Source: Hetaerina americana (Eukaryota > Arthropoda > Insecta > Odonata > Calopterygidae). Taken from it: a DNA stretch of 64,000 nucleotides. The position numbers were made by a program, and so were the translations under genes. The stretch spans positions 63,668,677 through 63,732,676 of the forward strand of contig JAKTNV010000009.1 of NCBI GenBank assembly GCA_022747635.1, written 5' to 3'. This document shows, piece after piece, positions 36,800-48,919 of this stretch. Each line of letters opens with the position of its first letter. Position 1 is the stretch's first letter. Below the pieces are notes generated by a model. That model was not told where the DNA came from and made no database searches. It worked only from the letters and a program-made list of their open reading frames with translations.

Positions 36800-37560
36800 T
36801 GCCCCCCGTTAAGCCATTATATTCCTATCAATTCTGCTTATACGGCCATGCCTCTCCCTTTCGTCTAATTCATCTCCACACTTATGTGGACGTATAGAAA
36901 ATCATCTCCTCGTCTCCAAAGGCCCCCATGAATTCCCCAAGCATCCTCCTCTCATTCCGCTTCAACACCCACATCACCAAGCTCCACTTCTATTCCCGCC
37001 TTCCCTTACCCCCAGAGGTCTCGCCTATCGCTTCGTCGGTCGCCCGGTGCCACCCCAGCCCTCCCTGACCCGCACATCGCCCCACGCCCCACCCACCACC
37101 CGCTCCCTAGTGTCACGTAAAGGCTGTCGATCACCGAAATTTCATGCGAAGATTAAAGGTGTCTCCGTCCGTCTGACGGATCCTCTATCGTTTTGTATCG
37201 CATGAAAACAGCAAGCCCGTCCCTTTTATCTAACCCGCCACATCCACCCTCTCTCCCTTCGCCGCCAGCTCAGTTCCCCTCCCCCCGGCGGCTTCTCCCC
37301 ACCCCTAACACCCTTACCTCTCGAGCACACCCTCCCTCCTCCCACCCTCGTGCGTCCTCATTCATTCGACGGAGAAAAGATCAATTTTCCACTTTCTGCC
37401 GCCTTTAACCACGTATACCTATGGGTCGTGCACACACGCCCGCCCACCGTCACAGGGGATAGGAAAGGAATCCAGAGGGATGCCACACATGGTGATGCGC
37501 AATATTTTATGTGCGCGATATGTGCCAGTTTCATAATCGATCATCCAGCCCCTCCGGCAT
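36800..37560. other. C/T-rich, GC-rich island of unknown nature
   Basis: About 700 bases with strong C enrichment (CCCCACGCCCCACCC, CCCCTCCCCCCGG) stand out from the AT-rich flanks. Overlapping short frames in several phases (37193-37408, 37350-37562 plus; 37419-37622 minus) have no recognisable domain. It could be one more polypyrimidine island or a regulatory/promoter-type region. Confidence 0.4.
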
Positions 37561-37629
37561 GAAGCTAATATCGAGGCGATGACGATCAACATTTGCGAGT
37601 ATACGTAATAAGGTAAGCCCACAAAGGAA

Positions 37630-40545
37630 AAAGAAATTTTAAAAAATGGGAGTGTTGACCGCTAATGGTAATATTGGCGTATTCCATGCTTTGCGTTAGA
37701 AATAAATGATGCTATTTAAGCAAATAAAATATTAAGTGCTAATAATTATGCAGTACCGACGTTCTAGTTGGGGGTAAAAAAAAACGATTTCATATGTGCC
37801 TTCACTTTAAGTTTTACGTTTTATTTCAATGCATCGACTTTCAGCATTTGGTACGTTAAAACTGCGGGCCGGCAGAGCTCGATCGTGGAGGGCTTAGTCA
37901 GCGACGCGAGAGAATACCGCCGCGTGTAATGTGTAATCGATACTCTCATTGACGATATTCAACGAGTAACAAATCAGACAATAAATGTACCGATACCGTT
38001 TAATAGTTACACTGTCACCCAATCCCTAGGTACCATCCTCAGTGTCCCAGATAAGTCGAAATTAATAGGATAAGAAAAAGAAGGGGTTTTCACCACCTTC
38101 AAACGACAGGGTTGCCCACGACTTGGTGAAATAAGCAGTAGTTCCCCATATCACGTTAATAGCACATAAGTGATGCCCCTATTGGGGATATTTTTCCATC
38201 GTTCATATAGTGGCTACATTTTTAATCAGTGTCTGTATACCTCTTTCGTTCGCTATGGTGCTGCAGCGTCGCAAACCGCTCACCGCTTTAGTCTTTCCTC
38301 ATCCATGTAACGAAGACAAGAATCGGAAATGAAATAGCATTAAGACTGGCATGTACTTTAATATTTCCCAAAAAGCTCTCTGATAACTTCAAACCCCACA
38401 TTTTGTAACTTAGCTTTAGATTTGATAGCACTGACATTGGTTAGTTGGGAGAGTTGAAATGTGTACAAACCTCATGTGCTGGAATGTGGACTATCCTATT
38501 CATTGAAATAGTCAGTCTTTGCATATTTATAAAAATGAAAACTTGTAACAAGTTTAAAAAAAACATGGCTTAAAAATACATAGTCTGGTTATTATTTTTC
38601 CATGATTCTCAAGCTGACCAGGAATTTAACTGTTAATGGCTTAACGAATTTCAGACTTTCCCATGGCCCAACTCCAAAATTCAACGTTTTCCATCTGTCT
38701 CACGTGGGAGTTACGAGGCAGGAAAAAAGGAACATCGATTAGTCATTTACAACATTTGCTCTAACATGAATCTGATTTTATAATTATAATGTTTTATTAG
38801 GTTCTTTAAATTGTCATTTCATCGTGCCTGCAGGTTTCACCTTTGGCAGGTTGTTAATCAACGATATTCACAATGTTAAACATATAAACTAATAAAGATA
38901 GGGTAATATACTGTTAAAAAATCAGTAAAATGTGTAAATAGTTTGCATAATTAGGTCATTCTTGTTTTGGTAACCGGTGAAATTAAAATACAGAATTGCA
39001 GCACATCACTTCGAGGTTTTGAACCGATTTTTAAATAGAGTAGTGGAAGACATTAAATTATTTTTATTCCTAATAAGTATAGTAGGTATATTAATGTGTG
39101 CTAAATTTATTCTTCGTGACGCATTGAATTTTGGAACACATAAGTACATTGGTGTGATACTTCTATTGTCTTGTTCCTAAAAGCGTTTGGCGTACTTTTG
39201 AGGAAGACGAAAAGAATGAAAAATATGTTTCAAGGAGATATTTCACATTGAAGACAAGGCTGTGAATGAGACATTAAAGCAGTAAGACTGCATTCAAGGA
39301 GGAGCGTCCTTAAGCACTTTACTGTAAATTATTTCTTATCATTGGGGAAATAAATCATTAACAGCATTACTAAAATCCCCATAAGTATGAAGTTTCTGCA
39401 AAATGTTGTCAAATAGTGTGACCTTAAACTTTAGTGTGGAAGCTCAGAATTATATTAACGCCAAGAGAAATGTTAAACTGTTAGATATTATGAAATATAG
39501 ATAAATTTTTCGACTATAATTTTAAAAAACTTCAAAGTATTCTTCATTTCAATTTCGAATAACAATTAATAAATGGAGAATATTTAGGAAATTATTTTTT
39601 CTACATTTACTTTAAGTTTTTTCTCTATGCATTAATCTTTTCTATATGCGTTCGATATATCTCTAAGCGTTAATTCAACCTATTTCTCCCAAATATATCA
39701 ATCATGTTAAAGACAACAAGTATACCTACTGCCTAGATTTACATGAAATAGATGGTATTTTCGCACCGACTAATTCATATATTTATTTGGAATACTCTAA
39801 CAGAGCATTCTTTAAAATACAGCGGTAAAAATGAAGCATTTCATCAACTCGGAAGCTATCTAAAAATTTCACACGCACAACGTGCCAGCATTACAGGTCA
39901 TTTCCACATGATATTTTCCAAGACGCCCCTGTTTATCTCGGATGCTCTTTTTGCAGAAGGAGAGCCTTGGAGGTCGCTTGGGAATTTCAGTCATGTCCGT
40001 AAATGATTAAAGGCTGCCACAGGAATGACGCTGCAATTTCTAAACGTTGGCGATGGCTGGTACGGAACGGCAATGTTGAAAGGGCGTTGATTGCTTCTAG
40101 AATAAACAGGGCCCCTTGTGGCGCAACTTCAGCTACTAAGTTTCCTCAGAGGTCAACTTAGATGTCACGGAGAATAAGCCACGTCACTATTTTGGAACTA
40201 TACACACGCATTGAGGATTATAACCGAGTTGAAGTATCACAAATTGAAAGCGGATATGATTTTACCTTACAATCATGCTTCAAATAGGGAATGCAAACGC
40301 GTCCCTGCCCTAAACTAGAGCGAGTATATTAATCCGTGGCTGTCTGTGGAGAAGCTAGGGATTGAATCGCAGCTAAACATACCCTTGAGGCATTCTGAAC
40401 ACTTCCCGCGAATGATGTAAAACTTTCTGGGATAGACTGGAATGATACAGATTGTTTTATTCTATCTGATACAAAATTAAAAATCAATTTTTGATATGTT
40501 ATAGGCATTTCTTGTGTCATTAAATCATCCAACCATGTTCAAGTT
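37630..40545. other. Unique DNA, no gene seen
   Basis: A small GC-rich patch at 37.86-37.93 kb interrupts otherwise AT-rich sequence. No domain-bearing frame, tRNA-like element or transposon end was found. Confidence 0.45.
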
Positions 40546-40550
40546 AAATG

Positions 40551-40551
<1 letters not shown>

Positions 40552-40608
<57 letters not shown>
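40552..40608. repeat. (TA)n microsatellite
   Basis: About 56 bases of uninterrupted TA dinucleotides. Unlike the other long (TA)n tracts here, it has no recognised U450 or Penelope-like sequence beside it. Confidence 0.96.
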
Positions 40609-40611
<3 letters not shown>

Positions 40612-40619
40612 CTAGTTAT

Positions 40620-41440
40620 ATTTATTATATAGGGAATTGGGAATCAGCTATTGCATACTATACAGTTACCGTATCGTCATCTACCTGAGCCTATCACGGT
40701 CTGAGTCACCCAATGAGTTCGCGAAACCAACTTAAACCTCACCCAGACCGTTGTAAGCAATCATATTTAGCGATTGGGTTCCTTTCTGTGATGCGGATAA
40801 AGGTGAAATGCAATACGAGCATGGCTTTAAATGAAATGAAGGTCAGCCCAATCACTACGCCGTGAGACGCAAATGGTCAACTTTCTTATACTGAATTGAA
40901 TTGGATACATTATTGTCTAACTTGACCTTGAATATATATCATCCCTCCATTTTGGATCATGATTTCGCATTAGCCTGTGGCTGGTGGGGATGTCGCGGAG
41001 TGAAGTGAAGCATCCGTTTTCATGTATAAGATGGGAATATAAGCAGGGAATCATTGGTCCTTGTCAAATCGCCTTGTCAAATAGAAGGAAGGAAAGAAGG
41101 ATGAAATGGCGGAAAACAAGTATGTTGTAAACAGAGCACCCCATTAAGGTACATTCTTACTTTTTTTAATGTTGGTAAAATCAAGGCATTATTTCTTTAC
41201 CGGATCGGTACTCATTTTAAAACATTTAATGAGTGTTTTTATCAATTATGCCAGAGCTAAAACCACTAATAAATATTTTCATCAATTTATTTGCATCATC
41301 TAAGGGTAAATATTCATGCATTGTAGATATGATCTTTAGATGTAGATTTGCATCTTATTTTGAGACGGTATCTACAAAAGTATTCTGCCTGGAGAAAATT
41401 TTATGGAATAATATTCGCTGAAGGAGTTGAAAATTTTAAC
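40620..41440. other. Unique DNA, no gene seen
   Basis: AT-rich sequence with only a 62-codon plus frame (41233-41421) lacking motifs. Confidence 0.45.
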
Positions 41441-41449
41441 ATTAATTTA

Positions 41450-41640
41450 TTTCAATGCAACAATTTCAGAGAGTAAAAATCATTCGCCTTGACTGGGATT
41501 CGAACCCAGATCCCAGTCAAGGCGAATGATTTTTACACTCTGAAATTGTTGCATTGAAATGCGCATTAGCGGATGACTCCATTAAAAGTTACTGTTGCGG
41601 CACCTCCCGCAGTTTCTTTGGAATTAATTTCTTTAGCCGC
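41450..41640. repeat. Hairpin repeat (copy 1) with tRNA T-arm at the loop
   Basis: Arms at 41450-41498 and 41511-41559 are reverse complements over 49 bases with a single mismatch, around a 12-base loop. At the apex CTGGGATTCGAACCCAG has the shape of a tRNA T arm. The segment just outside the right arm (41560-41640) is related in reverse complement to 51430-51490, beside a second, more diverged hairpin of the same sequence. It is therefore a dispersed repeat family rather than a one-off palindrome. Confidence 0.85.
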
Positions 41641-41649
41641 GGTGTTAAT

Positions 41650-43050
41650 TTGTTTTTAGGCACCAAAACATATTTATACATGAAGAAACATGCATGAAAA
41701 AGTTCTAGGATGACAGAAAATATTCAAAGGGGTTGTATCCTGAAGGACTGAGGAATGCATTAAACATATTTCGTGACCGTGAAAAAAAATAGGGACAACC
41801 ATGAAACATTACCACATAAGCCATAAAACAAGAACCATGTAGTCTAATTTTAGAGTAAGAAAACATATGGAAAAATATGATGAAAATGTTTTTTAGAAAT
41901 CAGTTTTTTTTAGGCCTATATTTTCAACAAAAAAAATGCCATGATATTTTGAAACATTGATTCCCGAGGAAATCTAGTCCAGTTTAATCATTTGCCGTTT
42001 CGCTGGCTCTGTAATCACCACTACTGACCAATAAATCATTCAGAATGGCTATTCCGCATTAACGCAGAGAGCAAGGGCACTTCCATGATGAAACAAAAGA
42101 TTGATCAAAACACGCGGGGAAACGGCTAGGATTTTTTCCACTTTTTGAATGACGAGCACCACGAAAGAACTTATTTATCATTGCCATGGTGCCCGAGCGC
42201 ACTCCAATCAGACACGACACCAAACGCGCGATTCCATTAAATCTCTGCAATCTCGATTTGATTTGAGTGCGATCTTTTCGGATCGTTATTCCCGCATCCG
42301 CGACGGTTGATGATTCGAAATGTAAAGAGAGTCAAATGTGTAAAATCCATTTAGGCTAGACGTCCCTAATCCGAGGAAAAAGATATTTGAAAGAGAAAAT
42401 TAGCTCGTTTACGAGTTAATTATTTTTTTCTTGGAATGAATTCACTGGGAATACATATCCCGGAACTCTTGCTATGCCAAGTAGATATCATAAAATATGA
42501 TATTTATTTCTGTGATATGAGGCTATAATGGCGCATTTAAAATCAGTCCAAATGAAATGAATATTCCAGCCAGCTAACCTTAAAACGTTTTCAACTAACG
42601 TAACAAATTTCCTAATTTTTTCAAAAGCCTACATTTCCCATCGAAAACTTAGTATCATATCAAGATGAATTTAAAAGCATGATGAACTATTCATCGTAGA
42701 AAAACAAAAGGACGAGTAAGAGATAATACCGTTATGTTCTTGTTGGCATCTTTGCTCATGCCGGTATCGTCGCAAATAATTATCGATATCCTGCAGTATC
42801 GAATAAGCTTCAGAAGGAATAAATGGAATTGCTCTCTAAAACGCTTCTGGTTATAATTTGATTTCTTTTTGAGATTCTATTAAAAATAGCGAATGAATTT
42901 CATGTAAAGATGTTTTATTTTTAAATTATTTATCTAAAAACCACTGGCGTATCATGGATCACTCTCATGGGGTTTACTACTTCTAACTTTAATACGAGAG
43001 AAAGGTTTTAAAGTTTAGGCTAATAAAGAAAAACATTTTCAATTTCGAAA
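41650..43050. other. Unique DNA, no gene seen
   Basis: AT-rich apart from a moderately GC-rich part at 42.05-42.33 kb. No coding or repeat signature recognised. Confidence 0.45.
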
Positions 43051-43070
43051 TAAATACCGGGGGATCAAGA

Positions 43071-43375
43071 TGGTGTGGGGGCTAGCGTACTGGCTTCCCA
43101 CCCAGAGGGCTCGGGTTCCAATCCCGGCGGTGTTGAATATTTTTCAGAGGTATCTCGATTCCTACTTGAGGTGCTTTGTGGAGGGCACTTTGAGTGAATA
43201 CGCCGTCCGTCGGATGGGACGTTAAGCTGCGGACCCCTTGGCGCCTCTCGTAGAGAGTAGGCTAATGCCGACGCCGGGTTTTTCTCCACCCTTCATCTTT
43301 TCCTGACCATCCCCTAGAGCGTAAATGACCTCAGCTGTCGGTCGCCTCCCCTCAAAACTACTACCACCACTGCAG
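43071..43375 (+). repeat. SINE-C, third tRNA-headed SINE family
   Basis: A tRNA-like head of about 75 bases has GTGGGGGCTAGCGTACTGGC (D-arm/A-box region), an anticodon-like arm CTTCCCACCCAGAGGG and B box CGGGTTCCAATCCCGG. It is followed by a GC-rich body containing GTCGGATGGGACGTTAAGC and GGACCCCTTGGCGCC. It is much more GC-rich than its flanks and lacks coding motifs. Only one copy lies in this window, so the 3' boundary (about 43375) is approximate. Confidence 0.7.
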
Positions 43376-43399
43376 ATCATGTCTTTCGAAGAGAGTAAA

Positions 43400-45920
43400 G
43401 GGATGAAGAAAGTATAATATGAAATCACTGATATGTTCACTGACAAACTGGATCCATTTTAAGTTAAATTTTTCATCAATCATTCTTTAATCATAATAAA
43501 AGGAAATATTCAAGGAGAAACTTTAAACTAGGATTTCACTGAGGATGAATTACGAGAGGAAAAAGAGGCAAACTGGAGGAAGATATAAAGGAATAAGTCG
43601 GTTGGCATGTAGCAGGATCGTTCGATGCGTTCCTAAAAAACCTATCCTGGGAATGATAATTTATGGCGATGAAAAAAAATGCCAAGAACACCTAACGAAG
43701 TCTCAATGAAATCGCTTTCGTAATGACGGAAACGACAGACGTTTGGTTGGACCGGGGAAAATGGTAAAATTAATAGGCTTTGCTGAAGAACTGTGCACAT
43801 ACTCGAAAAGCTATTTCTAAAAGAGTGAGCATCCATTTTCATTCCTGTAGACAGTACGCATTAGCTCTCATTTCTTAGAATTATCAATGCATCCTTTCAA
43901 GCGTAGCTGTAAGCTTCTTATATACGGAGTGATATAATTTTAAGGTATTAACCTTCTGTAAAAAAAGGATCATATTTTCTTCTTATACCTTTCTCACTGA
44001 ATTCAATGCAAACAACTGCTTCCGAAGACAGAGAGACCTTATCGATTCCATTTCAAACCCACTTGCGCCAGGGAGAAGTCATTGCCGCTTCCGAGCCAAA
44101 ATTAATAAAAAAAATCGTAAAAATCGGATCATTTTTTGTAAAGCGATCTTCTCCTGACTTCTTCGCTTCTTATTTCAAATTCAGGTTGCATTTTATAATT
44201 CTTCGAAGGGATGAGTAAAGAAAAAATATTGCACCCAAAATAATCCCAAAAGCATTCAGTATTACCACTCCAGTCTCGTTCTCATGGTCTCTGAACATAT
44301 TAAAAGCTCCTTAGTGAAAAGGTGACGATTAAAGACGGAAATGTTATCATAGAATGACCTGAAAAAGGCATTCCTCTTATGAAGGCCTCAGAAGCTCTTA
44401 AGATACTTCCTGCACTAAACTGGATTGGCCACAGTTTATTACGTGAGGGAGAGATAATAAACTTGGCGGCAATTTTGGCTATACTGTCTAATAAAAAAAT
44501 GACATTTCCATTTTAAGACCTATGACACTTGAATTGTCTCGAATGCCTGTACTCCACATCTGAAAACACATTGCTTATTGAAAACGGTCCGCAACACCTT
44601 GACAAAATGGAATAATCCCAATGGTGTTGGAAATAATAAGTAATAATAAGCTGGTAAAGCTTCAATTGATTTCGCTTAACCGGGTTTTTCCTGGAGGATA
44701 TGCCTATTAACTATCTGTTTTCACCAATACAGTACAAAATCAGTGGTAAAAAAACAAGCACGAGAGTTATTTGCTCAACAATTGATCCTAGGAAGATTTT
44801 ATATAAGTACTTATTACCAATAAGTGATTTAAAAAGTTATCTATAAAAAATGCGCATTGCGAATCATTTTATATCATATCACTTACAAAGTGTTTATGAA
44901 ATGTTTACCAAGAGTTCTCCAGTTTGGCCATATTAGGACAATCACTCATATTTGGCAAACGGTTTAGCTTGCCTTTTCATATCTTGAAATTCAATCCACC
45001 TTCTCATGCCAACATTTTTTCTCGAAAACGATTAATTCAAGCTAATTTATTCTAATGTTAATTTTTCCGTGAAGCCTGATTTCCACCCCTGCGTGCATAC
45101 AAACTAATAAATGAAAAATTAAAATTGAATATTTAACCTTTAATGACTACTAGCACGCTGCTACGATAATTTAGAGCTCCACAATTAACTCTCCAACGAC
45201 GGTTGATGCCTATGCCTTTTGCTTGTGTTTTTACATCCCATAGTGGTAGGCGTAGTCCTTGAATATTTACAATCAATCTACTTCGTAGTATTTCTCCTTC
45301 GCTATCCAGATTGTGGACACGTATTCCCCCTTGTCCATTGTATTGAACCGAAACATAGCACTGGAAAAGTTGTGGAATTTGTAAAAAAGGTTAGTTCGCT
45401 AAAAGAAATAAAAAACTGTTATTCCACGAGATAAAACTATTTAAATTGTACAATTGTATTTTTTCCCCTTAGTGATGTTTCGTTTCAACTTATATCGTCT
45501 GAACGATTTACATTAGCTTCACATTATATTTTTGGCTTGCTGCTTATAAAATGCTTTCCTGATGTTTCATTTCTTAGCAGATAACAATAATCATTAAGTG
45601 ATACACTATTAGTTATTATCAATGGCTTCATTAAATGAGGTACCATTAAATAATTTCTTTCGCAGAGAAATTATCAGAATTCAATGGTGCTTATTGTTAA
45701 AAACTAGAGTCAGATAATACCTGGCATGCCATGCTCACAAGCGTAAAAACCAATACTTGATAGTTTTTCTCAAAATTTCCTCCCACTATTATTGCACAAG
45801 TTCAACTAAGATTCAACTAGAAGCTACGAAATGACAAAGAGTTCAAGATATATTTCTAAGTTCAGACGCGTACAGAGACACAAATTAATGCACATACAGA
45901 CGTGCGTGTTTTACATATGA
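43400..45920. other. Unique DNA, no gene seen
   Basis: Around 2.5 kb of AT-rich sequence with frames of at most about 70 codons and no motifs. No tRNA-like or transposon signal. Confidence 0.5.
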
Positions 45921-45929
45921 CACACACAC

Positions 45930-45931
45930 AC

Positions 45932-46008
<77 letters not shown>

Positions 46009-46040
46009 TATATACATATATATACATATATATATATAAA
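45930..46040. repeat. (TA)n-rich microsatellite
   Basis: About 110 bases of TA repeats with occasional TACA interruptions, preceded by a short CA repeat. They form one flank of the Penelope-like fragment. Confidence 0.95.
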
Positions 46041-46180
46041 ATATCTTCGAAATGGAACGCTCTTCGGCGACGCACAAATATTTAAAAAACAGATTTAGAT
46101 TTTTAGAATATAGAAACACAAAGAAAGGACACTCACAATTTGTTATTTGACGTTTCGACAGCACGGCTGTCGTCTTCAGC
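46041..46180 (-). repeat. Penelope-like tail fragment with hammerhead-like core
   Basis: On the minus strand CTGAAGA (46173-46179) is followed by a perfect 7-bp stem-loop (CGACAGC-CGT-GCTGTCG), then AAACGTC. This matches the order CUGANGA, helix II, GAAA of hammerhead ribozymes, which are known from Penelope-like elements. Downstream GTGAGTGTCCTTTC is shared with a second fragment at 51.08-51.19 kb. No complementary helix I is visible, so self-cleavage is doubtful. No reverse transcriptase is present. (TA)n bounds both sides. Confidence 0.5.
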
Positions 46181-46194
46181 TTCGTCTTTGTCTT

Positions 46195-46195
<1 letters not shown>

Positions 46196-46270
<75 letters not shown>
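46196..46270. repeat. (TA)n microsatellite
   Basis: About 75 uninterrupted bases of TA repeats between the Penelope-like fragment and the inverted U450 pair. Confidence 0.96.
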
Positions 46271-46274
<4 letters not shown>

Positions 46275-46289
46275 CATATATATTTCCTC

Positions 46290-46655
46290 ATTTATATAAA
46301 AACATGTATAAGGAAAAGGGATAGGAACACACATAAAGGACGAACACAGGAGAGGTGGGAAAGGCGGAATCAAGCAGATCACGAATGGAAAAATATTTCC
46401 TAGACCGGGATTTGCACTCCGGATCTTTCCACTTGCTGGGCGGAGGCTCTTAACCACTTGAACTATCCAGGAAACGTAATTTACACTGAGATCTGCGATG
46501 CTTTAAGCAACCAAGTGCCCCGATTCTTTGGCCAAGACATGGCGTTAGGGAGCGGTTTCACCCACCAAAAGAGAAATAGAAAACACCTAGTGAGAAACGA
46601 TAGTACAGAGCAATCATACAACATCATAAAGGATAAGAACAGTACGTTTCGTGGC
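46290..46655 (-). repeat. U450 unit, diverged subfamily, left arm of an inverted pair
   Basis: Minus-strand U450 with numerous substitutions relative to the 9-10 and 24 kb units (tRNA-like core at 46398-46472, loop CCAGCAA instead of CCGGCAA). It keeps the upstream segment (CACCCACCAAAAGAG, CATACAACATCATA). It is an older copy than the others. Confidence 0.8.
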
Positions 46656-46885
46656 ACGTTACTAAATTACGTTTCCTGGATAGCTACCGTGGAAAGATCC
46701 GGAGTTCAAATCCCAGTCTAGGAAATATTTTTCCATTCGTGATCTGCTTGATTCCGCCTTCCCCACATCTCCTGTGCTCGTCCTTTATGTGTGTTCCTAT
46801 CCCTTTTCCTTATACAGGTATATGTTTCTATATAAATGAGTATTTGTTCGCCGTTTGGCGGGATTCCGTGTTTGGATGTGTATAT
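46656..46885 (+). repeat. U450 unit, diverged, 5'-truncated and internally deleted
   Basis: Plus-strand copy facing the preceding one. The tRNA-like core at 46674-46723 lacks about 25 bases covering most of the D arm and the first part of the anticodon arm (GGATAGCT joins directly to ACCGTGGAAAG). The 3' body through CGCCGTTTGGCG to GTTTGGATGTGTATAT is complete. With 46290-46655 it forms an inverted pair with a loop of about 180 bases. Confidence 0.8.
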
Positions 46886-46907
46886 GTATAGGTATGTATA
46901 TATATTT

Positions 46908-48842
46908 TTTTAAGGTAATCTACCGGTTAAGGTAGGTTTTTGGATGGACACAACTACCAAACAAATATTTTATTACTCCTAACAAAACAAAAAAATCCAT
47001 CATCCTACTCTATATCAGGTCCCTCTTCATCTCTGAGTACTTTCTTCCTCCCTTCATCCCGTCCAACAACCCTATCCTGTTCCTTCCCTTTCCTCTTTTG
47101 CCCAACATTCTACCCTCTATCACAGTCTTCAACATCCCACTGCCGGTCAACACCCCCTTCATCCACTTTTCCTGCCTCCATAGGATTGCTCCCAACAAAC
47201 CCCTCTCTTCGCCCACCATATTAAGTATTTCCTCATTTGTTTTCTTTTCTGTCCATTTCACCTTCTCCATTCTTCTCCACACCCACATTTCAAAAGCCTC
47301 CAATCTACGTCTATCCTCCTGCTTCAATGACCACGTTTCCGCACCGTACATAGCTACGCTCTATATCATAGTTTTTACGAGTATTTTCTTAACATCCTTG
47401 CTCAACGTCCCCGTCATCAACTCCCTGCTCCTTGTGAAAGCCTATTTGCCTAGCGCAATTCTTCTCCTTACGTCCCTACTACTTTGACCGTGTTGGTCCA
47501 AAACACTACCGAGATACGTAAACTGTTCTACCTGCTCTATTTTTTGCCCACCTATTTTAATGTTAAGCTTGGCCTTTTCCTTTCTAGAAAATCGCATAAC
47601 CTTTGTTTTATTAATATTGATTCTCATCCCATACCTGTCGCACTGAATTTCCAATTCACTCAGCAATGCTTGCAGCCCCTTGGCTGACTGACAAACTAAA
47701 GCTTGGTCATCAGCAAACCTAACTGATTTTACGAATTCCCCGCCCACTTTCATTCCTACCTCGAGTTCTTCCCATGCCTCTTTGATCATTTCCTCTGCGT
47801 ACAGGTTGAACAGCAACGGTGATAATGGGCAATCCTGCCTTACACCCCTTCCTAACACTGCCCATCCTGACTCCTCGTTTCCCACCCGCACCTGAGCAGT
47901 CTGAGACATGTACAGGTTGTGGATTAGCCTCCTTTTCCTCCAATCTATTCCTATTTTCTGCAATATACTCATTAGTTTTTCCCAATTCACTCTATCAAAC
48001 ACTTTTTCGAAATCTACGAAACAGGCAAATACATCCTGGTTGTGTTCTATATTCCTCTCGATTAATAATCTCATTACTGCAATGGCATCACGCGTACCTC
48101 TCCCCTTCCTAAACCCAAACTGATCATCCTCTAAGTAATCATTTGCCCTACTCTCTATCCTTTTGTTTATGATCCTGAGAACAACCTTAGCTGCGTGGGA
48201 TATCAAACTAATTGTCCTATAGTCCTCACATGACGTGGCCTTTACCTTTTTCGGAATAGGAACTAAAACTGATCTCACAAAGTCTTCCGGCCAGATTCCC
48301 TCCACATAAATACTACGGATCAGCCCATATAGCCTCTTCCTCCCACATTTTCCTAAGCATTTCAAAATTTCCATGGGAATGTTATCTACCCCCACGGCCT
48401 TATTTAGTTTCATCTCCCTTAATGCCCTTTCTATCTCATTGTCTAGTATGCCTGGACCCAAGCTGTCTTCCTCTACGTAATTTTCTTTTTCAATGTCTAA
48501 CTTTGTTGGTCTGAGTTCTTTACTATACAGTTCTTCTATATACTCCTTCCATCTCTCTTGGATCTTTCCTGCGTCAACTATTACCTTACCCGCCTTATCT
48601 GTAACTGTTAGCATAGCTTTTCCTTTCTTACTTCCCGATAACGATTTAACTTTGCTGTACAGCGCACCGATTTCACCCTTCCTCTGCAGACTTTCCATAT
48701 CCTCGCACTGCGTCCTCCACCATGATTCCTTTGCTTTATTTGTTGCCCGCCTCCATTTATTGTTCAATTCTTTGTACTTCATTTTGCCTAATTCTGTATT
48801 TATATTCTTCCATTTTCGCCTCTCTTCCATCTTTGTGATCAT
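46908..48842 (-). mobile_element. RTE-like non-LTR retrotransposon, 5'-truncated
   Basis: About 1.93 kb on the minus strand, carrying the reverse transcriptase and C-terminal region but no endonuclease, so the 5' half was lost, as is typical of incomplete target-primed reverse transcription. The 3' untranslated part is short (about 100 bp) and ends in A7 followed by TA repeats. The 5' junction abuts (ATCTC)n. It is the youngest of the three related LINE copies in the window. The clade call rests on the C-terminal YGAETW...RRLEAFEMW...WRRM region, which resembles RTE/BovB proteins. Confidence 0.88.
47010..48842 (-). pseudogene. LINE reverse transcriptase, two premature stops
   Basis: The main frame (48842 to 47442) encodes 466 residues of a non-LTR reverse transcriptase. 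Visible motifs are VPIPKK (about 194-199), YRTISL (208-213), GFRKGRGTRDA (243-253), motif A FVDFEKVFDRV (275-285), motif B GVRQDCPLSPLLFNLY (333-348) and the catalytic FADD at 376-379. The frame then meets TAG at 47442-47444, continues in the same frame with KKILVKTMI, meets a second TAG at 47361-47363, and resumes with YGAETWSLK and the C-terminal domain for 113 residues to 47010. With only two nonsense changes and no frameshift over 1.8 kb, inactivation seems recent, although the missing 5' half already makes this copy dead. The catalytic residues are preserved. Confidence 0.9.
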
Positions 48843-48905
48843 CTCATCTCATCTCATCTCATCATCTCATCATATTATATATATATACACACACACACAT
48901 ATATA
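48842..48905. repeat. (ATCTC)n and (TA)/(CA) simple repeats
   Basis: Four to five ATCTC units followed by ATATAT and CACACACA runs mark the 5' junction of the truncated LINE. The pentamer may have grown from the target site or from template slippage at the truncation point. Confidence 0.85.
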
Positions 48906-48919
48906 CATTTATGTGGCAT

